64,000 bases of DNA, taken from Thermoplasmata archaeon (GTDB lineage: Archaea; Thermoplasmatota; Thermoplasmata; Lutacidiplasmatales; UBA184). The stretch spans positions 186,001 through 250,000 of the forward strand of contig JAKAAX010000001.1 of assembly GCA_021802125.1 (NCBI GenBank), given 5' to 3'. Position numbers and translations under genes: made by a program. The notes under the pieces were generated by a model. It was given only the letters and a program-made list of their open reading frames with translations, searched no databases and was not told where the DNA came from. Shown piece by piece: positions 1 through 7,874 of this stretch (positions within the stretch are counted from its first letter, which is position 1; the number at the start of each line of letters is the position of its first letter).

Positions 1-2783
1 GTCACCGTGAACGGTGAGCTCGCGGAGCCGGTGTGCCCCTGGGAGTCGGTCGCAGAGATCGTCACCTGGTAGCTGCCAGCGTTGGTCGGCGTGCACGAGA
101 TGGTCAGCGCGTTCGCGCCGAGGCATCCGAGGCCCGTGCTAGGGCTCACGCTCCAGGTGTACTGGTCGCTCCCGGCCCCGGGGCTTAAGAGGGAGCTCGT
201 GAAGGTCACGGTCTCGCCGACGTCCGCGGAGCTCGGGCTCGCGACCGGAGCGCTGACCGACGGGTTGGTGCTCACGGTGAACGACGCGGAGGTCGCGGAT
301 CCGCTCCCGCCGTTGGAGTCGGTGACGGTGATGGTCGTGGTGTAGGTCCCGCTCGCGGTGGGCGTGCAGGAGATCGAGAGCGCGTTGGCGCTGGTGCACC
401 CGAGGCCGGTGGGAGCGCTCGTCCAGGCATACGTGGTGCTCCCGGACCCGGGGCTGGACAGGGTGCTCGTGAAGCTCACGGGGGCTCCGACCGAGCCGAC
501 GGGCGTGGAGGGTGTGGGCGCGGTCACGGTGGGAAGCGGGGAGACCGTGTAGGAGGAGGCGGGAGAGGTCCCTACGCCCCCGTTCGAGTCGGTGACGGCG
601 ACCACGATGGAGTAGGTTCCCGCGGCCGTGGGGGCGCAGGCGACCGTCGTGGCGGTGGAGGCGGAACATCCGAGGCCGGAGCTGGGGGTGACGGTCCAGG
701 CGAAGGTGTTGGTGCCCGAGCCCCCGGAGGCCGTGGTGGAGAAGGTCACGGACTGACCGACGTCCGCGCTGGCCGGGGTGGCGGTGGGCGCCGTCGCCGT
801 TGGAAGGGCGTAGACCGAGAAGCTGGGAGATGTCGCCGAGGCCGTGTGCGCCGCGGAGTCCGTGACCGTGACGGTCATGGTGTAGCTCCCGGCGGCGGTC
901 GGAGTGCAGGTGACCGTGCTGATGGACGATGCGCTGCATCCCATTCCCGCCGAGGGAGTCGTGGACCAAACGTAGGAGTACGGGGAGGTCCCGCCCGTGA
1001 CGGTCACGGACCAGCTGACGGAGGTCCCGAGGTCGACGCTGGAAGGGCTCGGGGTTGGGGTGGAAACGGTGAGGCCTCCCCCTCCTCCGCCTCCGAAGCT
1101 CCAGCTCTGGACCCAGGTGTCCCATTCGTAGCAGCCCGAGCCGGTGCATCCGTGCTTGCCGGTCCACTCGCCGAAGCCCCACATCGTCTGGGAGGAGAGG
1201 TCCGTCGCCGCACCGGAGTAGTCGCCGAACCGGGTCGCGGCCGATCCTGCGGCGGTCCCCTTCTGGACCACCGTGGGGGTCTCGATCGTGCCGGTGGCGT
1301 CGGTGACCGCCTGCCCCGAGATCGCAACGCTGGGGTAGGAGGTGCTGCTAGAGAAGCTGTAGAGGAGGCCCATGTTCTGCGACGAGTCCAGGGTGACCGC
1401 CGGGTAGAACGCGTTCTCTCCGGAGGGGGTCCAGATGAAGTCCTGGACCAGCGAGGCCGTCGTGGTGTTCACCTGCCAGAGGTGGACACAGCTCGCGGCC
1501 CCACCGGAGCAGCTCCCGTCGTTCGCCGCCGCCCACATGTCACCGGCGCGCCACACCGCCGAACCGATCCGGTTGTCGTTCGTGACGACGGTGCCCCCGC
1601 TAGGCATCGGGGCCCCGCCCGGGGCGGTGGAGGTCGTTGAGAAGTTCTTGAACGTGAAATGGTAGGCCGACGGCGGGGCCCCCGAGAGCGCGACGTAGTT
1701 CAGCTGGGAAGAGGACTGCATGTTCGAGCTGAGGAAGTAGATCGTGGAGGAGAGCGAGAGCATCTCCGCCGCATGGACGGACGCGTAGGCCGCCCAGGGC
1801 CCCACGATCAGGTAGGTGGGGGCGGTCCCGGCGAGCGCCTGCGACTTGTTGATGACGAAGATGACCGCGCCGGCGAAGGTCGCTCCGCCCGCGAAGTCGT
1901 TGCCCGAGAGCGAGATGGTGTTCGCGCCCACCCCCACGTTGATCTGGTCGGGCAGGTCGCCCGAGGTCCCCGTGTGGTTCGGCATGTGGACCAGGTAGGT
2001 GTGCCAGACCAGCGGGGAGCTCGAGGTGGAGACCCCCAGGTAGGCGTCGCCGTAGTTCGACACGCTGATCATCTCGGCGAACCAGCGTCCCGAGATCGGG
2101 TCGTAGTGGATGTTCGGGTCGGAGAGGCAGTTCGACGTGCAAGAGGTGTTCAGGAGCGCATCCATCGTGCCGCTCGAGACCACGGTGCCCGAGGTGGTCC
2201 AGATCTCGTAGGCCGAGTTCACGGTCTCCATGACGTAGCCGGCTCCCACCGATCCGGTGGTGTCCGGCGGCGTGCAGCCGCAGTTGTTCGGCGCCTTGTT
2301 GTTCAGTGCGTTCCAGCCGAGGGTGCCGTTGGTGTAGGTGAAGGGGGTGGACCGCGGGGCGATGACCAGCGGGTCTGGCGCGGTGGGAGTGGCGGACCGG
2401 AAGTCCGGAAGGTGGACGACGCCAAGGTCCTGAGCGACCTCGACCTTTCCGAACTGCGAGCGGTCGAGGGGGTGCGGAGTGCCGACAGGGAGGCCGGGGA
2501 TCGAGAGGTGGGGGACCGAGGAGGTCGTGAGGGGCGAGGCCTGGGCGGGGGCGGATGCGGTGGCGGTGGGAGTGGCGGTGGTGGCGGTGGTGGCAGTGGT
2601 GGCGGCGGCCGTCGCGGAGGAGTGCGCGACAGTTCCTGCGCCCAGCCCGGCCAACGAGGTGGCGGGGAGGCTCACCAAGGCCAGGAGAACCATCAGGGCG
2701 ACGATCGTCAACGTCCACGCGCTCAGAAGCCACCGTTGGCCGGTCATGGGGTATGCGGCGTCCTCTCTCGAGAGGAACGCCAT
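1..2783 (-). CDS. Secreted cell-surface protein with C-terminal Ig/PKD-like repeats (3' end beyond window)
   Basis: An open minus-strand frame runs from the ATG at 2783 to the window edge without a stop, so the C-terminus is missing. The start region gives a short basic stretch and a hydrophobic segment (WTLTIVALMVLLALVSLP) typical of a signal peptide. An in-frame ATG at 2747 would put this segment closer to the N-terminus. A Thr/Ala-rich linker follows, then a roughly 450-residue domain with the pattern PPDTTGSVGAGYV and SDPNIHYDPISGRWFAEM, seen in secreted beta-propeller-like proteins of unknown function. A Gly-rich hinge then leads to at least four Ig/PKD-like modules, each with two cysteines (GLGCxxxxxxxxxC) and a VTDSNG-type end. 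It is probably an exported surface or S-layer-associated protein. Function unknown. Confidence 0.8.
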   Translation of the reverse strand, partial: MAFLSREDAAYPMTGQRWLLSAWTLTIVALMVLLALVSLPATSLAGLGAGTVAHSSATAAATTATTATTATPTATASAPAQASPLTTSSVPHLSIPGLPVGTPHPLDRSQFGKVEVAQDLGVVHLPDFRSATPTAPDPLVIAPRSTPFTYTNGTLGWNALNNKAPNNCGCTPPDTTGSVGAGYVMETVNSAYEIWTTSGTVVSSGTMDALLNTSCTSNCLSDPNIHYDPISGRWFAEMISVSNYGDAYLGVSTSSSPLVWHTYLVHMPNHTGTSGDLPDQINVGVGANTISLSGNDFAGGATFAGAVIFVINKSQALAGTAPTYLIVGPWAAYASVHAAEMLSLSSTIYFLSSNMQSSSQLNYVALSGAPPSAYHFTFKNFSTTSTAPGGAPMPSGGTVVTNDNRIGSAVWRAGDMWAAANDGSCSGGAASCVHLWQVNTTTASLVQDFIWTPSGENAFYPAVTLDSSQNMGLLYSFSSSTSYPSVAISGQAVTDATGTIETPTVVQKGTAAGSAATRFGDYSGAATDLSSQTMWGFGEWTGKHGCTGSGCYEWDTWVQSWSFGGGGGGGLTVSTPTPSPSSVDLGTSVSWSVTVTGGTSPYSYVWSTTPSAGMGCSASSISTVTCTPTAAGSYTMTVTVTDSAAHTASATSPSFSVYALPTATAPTATPASADVGQSVTFSTTASGGSGTNTFAWTVTPSSGLGCSASTATTVACAPTAAGTYSIVVAVTDSNGGVGTSPASSYTVSPLPTVTAPTPSTPVGSVGAPVSFTSTLSSPGSGSTTYAWTSAPTGLGCTSANALSISCTPTASGTYTTTITVTDSNGGSGSATSASFTVSTNPSVSAPVASPSSADVGETVTFTSSLLSPGAGSDQYTWSVSPSTGLGCLGANALTISCTPTNAGSYQVTISATDSQGHTGSASSPFTV

Positions 2784-3008
2784 GCCATGCGCCACCGTGG
2801 CTCCCTATGTAATCGTTCTGGCGGATGGAGCGCCGCCGAGAGGGACCAGGGGGTCGGACCGGTAAGGCCGGCTACGCAAGAGCGGGAGCCTGGGGGCTTC
2901 GTTCGGTGCCCGCCGGCCAGGAACTCGACACGTCCGAGAAAGGTCTCGGACCTCAGGGAGGGCGGAGAAAGGTCGGATGGGCCCGAAGGGCCCGAAGGCC
3001 CCGAAGGC
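2784..3008. other. Intergenic region between rpoP and the surface-protein gene
   Basis: No gene is seen here. On the minus strand an A/T-rich patch (GATTACATAG, around 2808-2817) lies about 30 bases before the surface-protein start and may be its TATA box. The end next to rpoP carries the tandem UUCG hairpins listed separately. The middle is featureless GC-rich sequence. Confidence 0.5.
2979..3008 (-). terminator. Tandem GGGCC-UUCG-GGCCC hairpins just after rpoP
   Basis: Three near-identical 9-base units (GGGCCCGAA) follow the rpoP stop codon directly. Read as minus-strand RNA they form overlapping hairpins with perfect 5-6 bp GC stems closed by UUCG loops. The position at the end of a seven-gene operon suggests a 3'-end stabilising or transcription-ending structure. 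No U-tract follows, so an intrinsic terminator is not proven. Confidence 0.45.
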
Positions 3009-3143
3009 TCAGCGCGCCTTCAGGACCTTCTTGACGTTGGGGTGCTCCTTGTAGAAGATCTTCCCGCCGCAGTTGTCGCAGCGGACCCCGAAGAGGTTCG
3101 CGTCGGAGGGGAGTGGCTCGTGGCAACGGATGCAGCGGAACAT
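3009..3143 (-). CDS. rpoP: DNA-directed RNA polymerase subunit P (Rpo12)
   Basis: This is a 44-residue protein starting MFRCIRC. It has two zinc-binding pairs, CxxC near the N-terminus (CIRC) and CxxC in the middle (CDNCGGKIFYKEHPNVKKV), and the basic C-terminal VLKAR typical of archaeal Rpo12/eukaryotic Rpb12. It is a small structural subunit of RNA polymerase that binds one zinc ion and helps assemble the Rpo3/Rpo10/Rpo11 platform. It is the last gene of the exosome superoperon, starting 17 bases after L37Ae, an order seen in many archaea. Length is normal for the family. Confidence 0.93.
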   Translation of the reverse strand: MFRCIRCHEPLPSDANLFGVRCDNCGGKIFYKEHPNVKKVLKAR

Positions 3144-3160
3144 GACGACCCGTGGGCGTT

Positions 3161-3469
3161 TCAGTCGGCGGTCCCCTTAACCTTTCCCTTCCCCGCGGGG
3201 CTGGCGGTGCCCGGGGCGGTCTCTTCCTCGACCCGGAAGATCGAGGGGGCCGGGCGGAAGGCGTACGCGTCAGAGGCAAAGGTCCGGTCGCAGCGGCTGC
3301 AGTGCCAGATCCCCGAACCCTGGCGGCGGACCGACAGGGTGGAGCACTTCGGACAGGAGTAGGTCGCGATGCGGCCCTTCTCCACTTCTATGGTCTTGCG
3401 ACGGATACGGATCCCGTACCGGGGTCCCATCCAGCCGGTGATCCCGACCTTCTTCGTGCGCTTGGACAT
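3161..3469 (-). CDS. rpl37ae: Large ribosomal subunit protein L37Ae
   Basis: The protein has 102 residues. The N-terminus MSKRTKKVGITGWMGPRYG and a zinc ribbon (CPKC at about 39-42, CSRC at about 57-60, followed by TFASDAYAF) identify eL43/L37Ae of the 50S subunit. It binds 23S rRNA and carries one structural zinc. The C-terminal 25 residues are Pro/Gly/Lys rich and slightly longer than in most archaea. It lies between rrp42 (28 bases upstream) and rpoP, in the conserved order of the archaeal exosome operon. Confidence 0.95.
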   Translation of the reverse strand: MSKRTKKVGITGWMGPRYGIRIRRKTIEVEKGRIATYSCPKCSTLSVRRQGSGIWHCSRCDRTFASDAYAFRPAPSIFRVEEETAPGTASPAGKGKVKGTAD

Positions 3470-3497
3470 CGCGACCCCCTGGGCTCGGCTTCTCCCT

Positions 3498-4277
3498 TTA
3501 GAGCTTTCGGATAAGGTCGCGCAGGCGGTCGCCGTGGGCGAACGCGCGGTCGGTGAGCTCCATCACGTCCTGCGGAGAGAAGGCGCCGATCTTGCCCTTC
3601 TGCATCGCGACGACGTTCCCGGCCTCGTCCGTGGCGATGGTGAGGCGCCCCTGGCAGGCGATCTCCTCCTCGCGTGCGGGGTCGACCACGATGGCGTCGC
3701 CGAGACGGACGAAGGTCGTCTCGATCGGCACGTGCTTCGGGTTGAGCGGGCGGTCCTCCCCGACCTCGAACTTCTTCGCGGGGACGGTCGTGTGGGTGAG
3801 CGCCGCCGAGGCGGCGAGCATCGCGGCGTCGATCAAGTTGCCGCTGTGGTCGAGCACGTGGCAGTCCACGTAGCAGACCCAGACCTTCTCCTGGGGGGTG
3901 ATGCAGAGCCCTGCGAGGTCGACAGCGTCGGCCGCGCGGATGGCCCGGTCCACGACCCGGGAGGTCTCGATCGCTTCCACCGTCGGCGGGCCCGGCTCGA
4001 ACACCGGGGACGAGAGAGGCACGAGCTCCGCGTTCGTCGTGAGGACCCCGGCGTTCGGGGTGTCGGGGAAGGGCTTGCCGACCTCGACCTTGATACCGGA
4101 GAGGACCTTCGTCCCTCCGATCTCCGCGAGCGCGCTGCCGTCGGCGCTCGCGACGTAGCCCAGAGTGATCTTCACCGGGCGCATGTCGTCCAGACCCCGC
4201 CCGTCGAGCCGGTGACCCTTCTTCGCCAGGTCCAGCACGTGGGTGGTCATGATCTCGGCGGCGACCTCTCCGCTCAT
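3498..4277 (-). CDS. rrp42: Archaeal exosome complex subunit Rrp42
   Basis: This 259-residue RNase PH-fold protein has the family signatures RLDGRGLDDMRPVKI (about 22-36), GGTKVLSGIKVEVGKPFPD and CYVDCHVLDHSGNLIDAA. Rrp42 alternates with Rrp41 in the hexameric ring of the exosome that degrades RNA 3'-to-5' phosphorolytically. Rrp42 itself lacks the catalytic aspartates but is needed for RNA binding and activity. Its ATG overlaps the rrp41 stop by four bases (ATGA), so translation is probably coupled and gives equal subunit amounts. Confidence 0.95.
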   Translation of the reverse strand: MSGEVAAEIMTTHVLDLAKKGHRLDGRGLDDMRPVKITLGYVASADGSALAEIGGTKVLSGIKVEVGKPFPDTPNAGVLTTNAELVPLSSPVFEPGPPTVEAIETSRVVDRAIRAADAVDLAGLCITPQEKVWVCYVDCHVLDHSGNLIDAAMLAASAALTHTTVPAKKFEVGEDRPLNPKHVPIETTFVRLGDAIVVDPAREEEIACQGRLTIATDEAGNVVAMQKGKIGAFSPQDVMELTDRAFAHGDRLRDLIRKL

Positions 4278-5035
4278 GCTGCCACCTCCGCTCCGGCGGA
4301 CGGAGCAGAGACCGCGTACCGGTCCCGCAGTGCCTGCTTCTGGACCTCGTAGATCTTCTTGCAGCCGGTGACGCCCAGGTCGAGGGAACGCTTCAGTTCG
4401 TCCCGGGTCATGTGTCCCTCCATCTGGAGCAGGACCAGCCGTCCGCTCCGCGGGACCAGGGCCATCGGGAGGTCGGCCTCGCCGTAGTTGTCCTCTTCCT
4501 TCTTCAGGTCCAGGACGATGGTCCCGGCGACCTTGCCCACGGCCACCGCGGGCACCAGGTCCACCATCGGGATCCCGGCGTCAGCGAGGGCGACGGAGGC
4601 GGCGACGACCCCGGCGCACCGGGTGCCGGCGTTGGCCTGGAGGACCTCGATGTAGATGTCGATGGACGTCCTGGGGTACTCCTCGACGAAGAGGACGGAC
4701 TCGAACGCCTCGGCGATGACCTTGCTGATCTCCTGCGACCGGCGGTCGAGGCCGGGACGCTTCCGCTCGTCGACGGAGAAGGCGGCCATGTTGTACTTGC
4801 ACTGGACCACGGCCTTCGTGGTCTGCTGAAGGTGGCGCGGGTGGACCTCGCGAGGTCCGTAGACCGCGGCCATGACCTTGTTGTCGCCCCACTCGACGAA
4901 CGCGCTGCCCTCGGCCTGCTGCAGCGGCCCCGCAGTGATGCGAAGAGGACGCAGGTCCTCGAGCCCCCTACCGTCGATACGTCGTCCGTTGGCGTCCAGG
5001 AGCTGCGGAACGTCCTTTGCCCCAATGCTACCCAT
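4274..5035 (-). CDS. rrp41: Archaeal exosome complex catalytic subunit Rrp41
   Basis: The protein has 253 residues when read from the ATG at 5035 (MGSIGAKDVPQLL). The open frame extends 49 codons further upstream, but that part lies inside rrp4 and has no homology, so I chose the downstream ATG. RNase PH signatures are visible: RRIDGRGLEDLRP, GDNKVMAAVYGPREVHPRH, RRSQEISKVI and the acidic active-site region EEDNYGEADLPMAL. It is the catalytic subunit of the phosphorolytic exosome. It overlaps rrp4 by eight bases and rrp42 by four, consistent with one coupled transcript. Confidence 0.95.
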   Translation of the reverse strand: MGSIGAKDVPQLLDANGRRIDGRGLEDLRPLRITAGPLQQAEGSAFVEWGDNKVMAAVYGPREVHPRHLQQTTKAVVQCKYNMAAFSVDERKRPGLDRRSQEISKVIAEAFESVLFVEEYPRTSIDIYIEVLQANAGTRCAGVVAASVALADAGIPMVDLVPAVAVGKVAGTIVLDLKKEEDNYGEADLPMALVPRSGRLVLLQMEGHMTRDELKRSLDLGVTGCKKIYEVQKQALRDRYAVSAPSAGAEVAA

Positions 5036-6209
5036 GTTGTGTCTCCTCCTCGAACTCTTGTCCTTCTTCGAAGTACGTTGGACCTTGAACCTCCCCCTTC
5101 GGGGGGCGCGGCGGGGAGCCGTCGTGGACCTCCTCGCTTCCGCCATCGCCGCTGTCGCGCGTCGGGCGGTCGTATTCCTCATGCTGGGGCGTCCGGCCCG
5201 CCTGGGTGTCCAGGAGCGCCTTGACCCGGTCGGTCAGCCCGACCTTCTGGCCCTCGCGGTCGATGAGCGCCAAGACCTCGCGCACGCGACGGATCTGGTC
5301 GTTGTCCCCGTCGATCCAGACACGGCCGTTCTGCCCGACCACGAGCTTGGCCCCGGTGTCCTGCTGGATCATCTGGATCATGCTGCCGGACTTGCCGATC
5401 ACCCGAGGGACCTTCGTCGGGGAGATCTCCACGACGTACCCTCCCTCGAGCTTCCCCAGGCCCGGACCGTTCATCGAGACCCCGATGCGGCGCTGTTCGT
5501 CGATGCCCTCGACACGGACGATCACCGTCTCCCCGGGGCGGAGGTACTCCCCGCACTCGCCGTACTCCATCTGCCAGGGGGTCCCGGTCATGTGGAGCGG
5601 GGTGAAGTGGGGAGCTCGGATGTCCAGAAGCCAGTAGGTCGGCCCGACCGCCTGGATGATGCCGACGACCATGTCGTCGCGCTGCGGGATGTAGCGGCCC
5701 GAGAGCGGGATCACGCGGACGAAGGGAGGACGGGGAGAGAGCAGCCCCATGACGCTCGCGTAGATCTTGCCGTCGTCGCGGGACCGGTAGGTGCCGAACC
5801 CGGGCTTGAGCCCCTGCGCGGGAACCTCCTCGCCGGGAAGGACCAAGACACGCTCGCCGCCGCCGCCTCCGCCACGCCCCAACGGGCGTCGCTCGTGGCC
5901 GGCCTTCGGACCGAAGTAGCGGCGCTCGCCGCCCCGCGGGGGACCGTCGCCGCGACCACCTCGGCCGCCGCCTCGTCCACCGCGGTCGCCGCCTCCAGGA
6001 CCGCCTCGGCCCCGGTCGCGGTCGCGTCCACGGCCCCGGTCTCCGCCACGGGAGGGGCCGTCGCCACGGCGGTCCCGGTCGCGGAAGCCTCCGCGGCCTC
6101 CACGGTCCCGCCTTCGATTGTCACCTTCTCCGCGGCGCTCCCCGCGGTCCCCGTCCCGATCGCGACCATCTTCGTCGCGTGCGGGAGAGGGAGTCCCGTC
6201 GTCTCCCAT
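5028..6209 (-). CDS. rrp4: Exosome RNA-binding cap subunit Rrp4 with long RG-rich N-terminal extension
   Basis: The protein has 393 residues from the ATG at 6209. The frame is open further upstream but runs into sbds. After about 15 residues comes an Arg/Gly/Asp-rich tract of roughly 100 residues (many RGG, DRGR and GGRGG units) plus a Gly6 run. The normal Rrp4 body follows: N-terminal domain (LVLPGEEVPAQGLKPGFGTY), S1 domain at about 175-255, and KH domain at about 285-350 with the GKSGSM loop. It ends in an acidic tail (EEGQEFEEETQ). Archaeal Rrp4 is usually around 230-260 residues, so the RGG extension is unusual. It caps the Rrp41/42 ring and feeds RNA into it. Confidence 0.93.
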   Translation of the reverse strand: MGDDGTPSPARDEDGRDRDGDRGERRGEGDNRRRDRGGRGGFRDRDRRGDGPSRGGDRGRGRDRDRGRGGPGGGDRGGRGGGRGGRGDGPPRGGERRYFGPKAGHERRPLGRGGGGGGERVLVLPGEEVPAQGLKPGFGTYRSRDDGKIYASVMGLLSPRPPFVRVIPLSGRYIPQRDDMVVGIIQAVGPTYWLLDIRAPHFTPLHMTGTPWQMEYGECGEYLRPGETVIVRVEGIDEQRRIGVSMNGPGLGKLEGGYVVEISPTKVPRVIGKSGSMIQMIQQDTGAKLVVGQNGRVWIDGDNDQIRRVREVLALIDREGQKVGLTDRVKALLDTQAGRTPQHEEYDRPTRDSGDGGSEEVHDGSPPRPPKGEVQGPTYFEEGQEFEEETQHG

Positions 6210-6240
6210 GTCGCCTTTGAACGGCGCGGCCACCCTCAGG

Positions 6241-6255
6241 GCCTTATTTAACCAT
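6241..6255 (-). promoter_or_regulatory. Candidate TATA box for rrp4, overlapping the sbds stop codon
   Basis: On the minus strand the last codons and stop of sbds read GGTTAAATAAGG, which closely matches an archaeal TATA element. It lies about 35-40 bases before the rrp4 ATG at 6209. It is the only A/T-rich patch in the neighbourhood and could give the exosome genes their own promoter inside the operon. Confidence 0.4.
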
Positions 6256-6966
6256 CGCGCTCTCGACTTGTCCCTTTGCGCGAGCGTTGAGCCGGTCCAG
6301 CAGCTCCGTCTGGATACCCCCGGGGATCTCGACGATGGCGCTCCAGCCACCGTCCGCGAGCCACTCCTCGGAAAGGATCCTGGCGAGCGCCTTGACCTCG
6401 CCTATGATCTTGGGGTAGAACTGCCCGGGGACGTGCAGTTTGAGCTTCACGTGCTCCAGCCGGATCGGCAGGAGCGGACGCAGCTTGGCGAGGACCTCTT
6501 CGACCTGGGCGTCCACGCCCCGGAACGGGTCGACGTGGTACTTCGCCTCGTCCATCGCGGCGCTGATGCGCGCGGGGGGATGGGGAGCGTTGGTCTGGGG
6601 GTTGATCGCGTTGCGCGAGATGTAGTCCACGATCTGCTTGCGCTTCGCGTCCACCATCGCCCGACGCTGCTCGGTGGTGACCTGCACCTCTCCCTTGCGG
6701 ATGATCTCCTTCGCGATCGCGAAGACGTCCGCGGTGTGGAACTGCTTCTCCAGGTACTCGGAGGAGATCTTCTCCCCCTTCCTCGCATCCTTGTAGATCT
6801 GGTCCTGGGGCATGTGCTCCCGCAGGTCCAGGTCCTTGCCGTCCTTGATCGCCTGGACCGCGACGGGGTCCACGAGGACCTCGAAGTGGCTGCCCCCGAA
6901 GGCGAGCCGTGCGACGACGGCGTCGTCCGCCTCGCGGCGCTTCTTCTCGCGGCCCGGTTGCATCAT
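6244..6966 (-). CDS. sbds: Ribosome maturation protein SBDS (Sdo1 homologue)
   Basis: This 240-residue protein has the three-domain SBDS layout: an N-terminal FYSH domain ([17 protein letters not shown]), a central helical region ([25 protein letters not shown]) and a C-terminal ferredoxin-like domain ([19 protein letters not shown]). In archaea and eukaryotes SBDS works with EF-2/EFL1 to release aIF6 from the 50S subunit. The aIF6 gene is also in this window (58759-59424). It sits between psmA and rrp4, a classic archaeal arrangement. Two ATGs in a row open the gene. Confidence 0.94.
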   Translation of the reverse strand: MMQPGREKKRREADDAVVARLAFGGSHFEVLVDPVAVQAIKDGKDLDLREHMPQDQIYKDARKGEKISSEYLEKQFHTADVFAIAKEIIRKGEVQVTTEQRRAMVDAKRKQIVDYISRNAINPQTNAPHPPARISAAMDEAKYHVDPFRGVDAQVEEVLAKLRPLLPIRLEHVKLKLHVPGQFYPKIIGEVKALARILSEEWLADGGWSAIVEIPGGIQTELLDRLNARAKGQVESAMVK

Positions 6967-7000
6967 GGGAGGTTCTAGGGAGCTGGGTCCCTCGACCCTC

Positions 7001-7747
7001 TCAGCTCTTGGACCCCTTCTCCTTGGGGGCCAGGCGGGAAACGTACTTCTGGATCTGCTCGGAGTTCAGGCGGGTGAAGCCCTTCTCCTTCTGGATCGTG
7101 CAGATCTCGACGGACGAGAGGTTCGACGGGTCCTCCATCGACTGCTGAAGTCCCTCGAGCGCGAGCAGGACGGCCGAGTCCATGTCCATGCCCTGGCTGT
7201 ACTTCTGTTCGAAGAGCTCCATCACCGGCGTGCGGTTGCCCCCGATCGAGGAGGCGCGGAACGACGTGAGCGAGCCGGAGGGGTCCGTCTCGAACAGGTG
7301 GACGCCCGTGTCGTCGTACCCCCCGATGAGGAGGGCCGTGCCGAACGGCCGGACACCGCCGTACTGGGTGTACTGCTGCTTGTAGTCGCAGATGCGCCGG
7401 ACCAGCACCTCGAGGCTGATCGGCTCCGCGTAGGTCACGCGGTTGATCTGAGAAGCGAGGCGCGCGTAGTCGACCAGGACGCGGGCGTCGGCGACGAGCC
7501 CCGCCGTGGCCGCGCCGATGTGGTCGTCGATCTGGTGGATCTTCTCTACGCTGGAGGCTTCCGCCAGCTTCGGGTTCGAGATCCTGCGGTCCGCGACCAG
7601 CACGACGCCGTCCTTTGCGACGACCCCGGCGGTGGCGGTCCCGCGTCGGACAGATTCCCGGGCGTACTCGACCTGGAACAGCCGGCCGTCGGGAGAGAAT
7701 ACGGTGATCGCGCGGTCATAGGCCATCTGGCCCGGTTGCATCTCCAT
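7001..7747 (-). CDS. psmA: Proteasome subunit alpha
   Basis: The protein has 248 residues, with the N-terminal alpha-subunit signature [20 protein letters not shown]. Further family segments are [41 protein letters not shown], a [16 protein letters not shown] loop and a basic C-terminus ([10 protein letters not shown]). Alpha subunits form the outer, non-catalytic rings of the 20S proteasome, gate the entrance and bind the PAN/AMA ATPases. Possible starts are Met1, Met3 and Met8. It is the first gene of the sbds-exosome operon and has a good TATA box upstream. Confidence 0.96.
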   Translation of the reverse strand: MEMQPGQMAYDRAITVFSPDGRLFQVEYARESVRRGTATAGVVAKDGVVLVADRRISNPKLAEASSVEKIHQIDDHIGAATAGLVADARVLVDYARLASQINRVTYAEPISLEVLVRRICDYKQQYTQYGGVRPFGTALLIGGYDDTGVHLFETDPSGSLTSFRASSIGGNRTPVMELFEQKYSQGMDMDSAVLLALEGLQQSMEDPSNLSSVEICTIQKEKGFTRLNSEQIQKYVSRLAPKEKGSKS

Positions 7748-7783
7748 GAGGTTGCGCCTCGGTTACGACGCGGGACATTCACC

Positions 7784-7793
7784 CCATTTATAA
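7784..7793 (-). promoter_or_regulatory. TATA box of the psmA-exosome operon
   Basis: The minus strand reads CCTTATAAATGG in a GC-rich setting, 37-46 bases before the psmA ATG at 7747. This is a near-consensus archaeal TATA element and the probable main promoter for the seven-gene operon. Confidence 0.65.
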
Positions 7794-7874
7794 GGACTCG
7801 TGGGGCGCGATGTCCGTCACGTCGTGGGGGCACCCTGACGCGTGGGGGGACTCCGCGACGAACCCTTTTCCCTA

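Noticed and set aside
139..1182. Long His/Arg-rich minus-strand frame
   Set aside because: It is the frame-shifted shadow of the repetitive surface-protein gene. Composition (RHR-rich) is typical of off-frame reading of GC-rich repeats.
1659..3362. 567-codon plus-strand frame opposite the surface protein and rpoP
   Set aside because: Runs antisense through rpoP and most of L37Ae, with Arg/Gly low-complexity composition and no recognisable domain.
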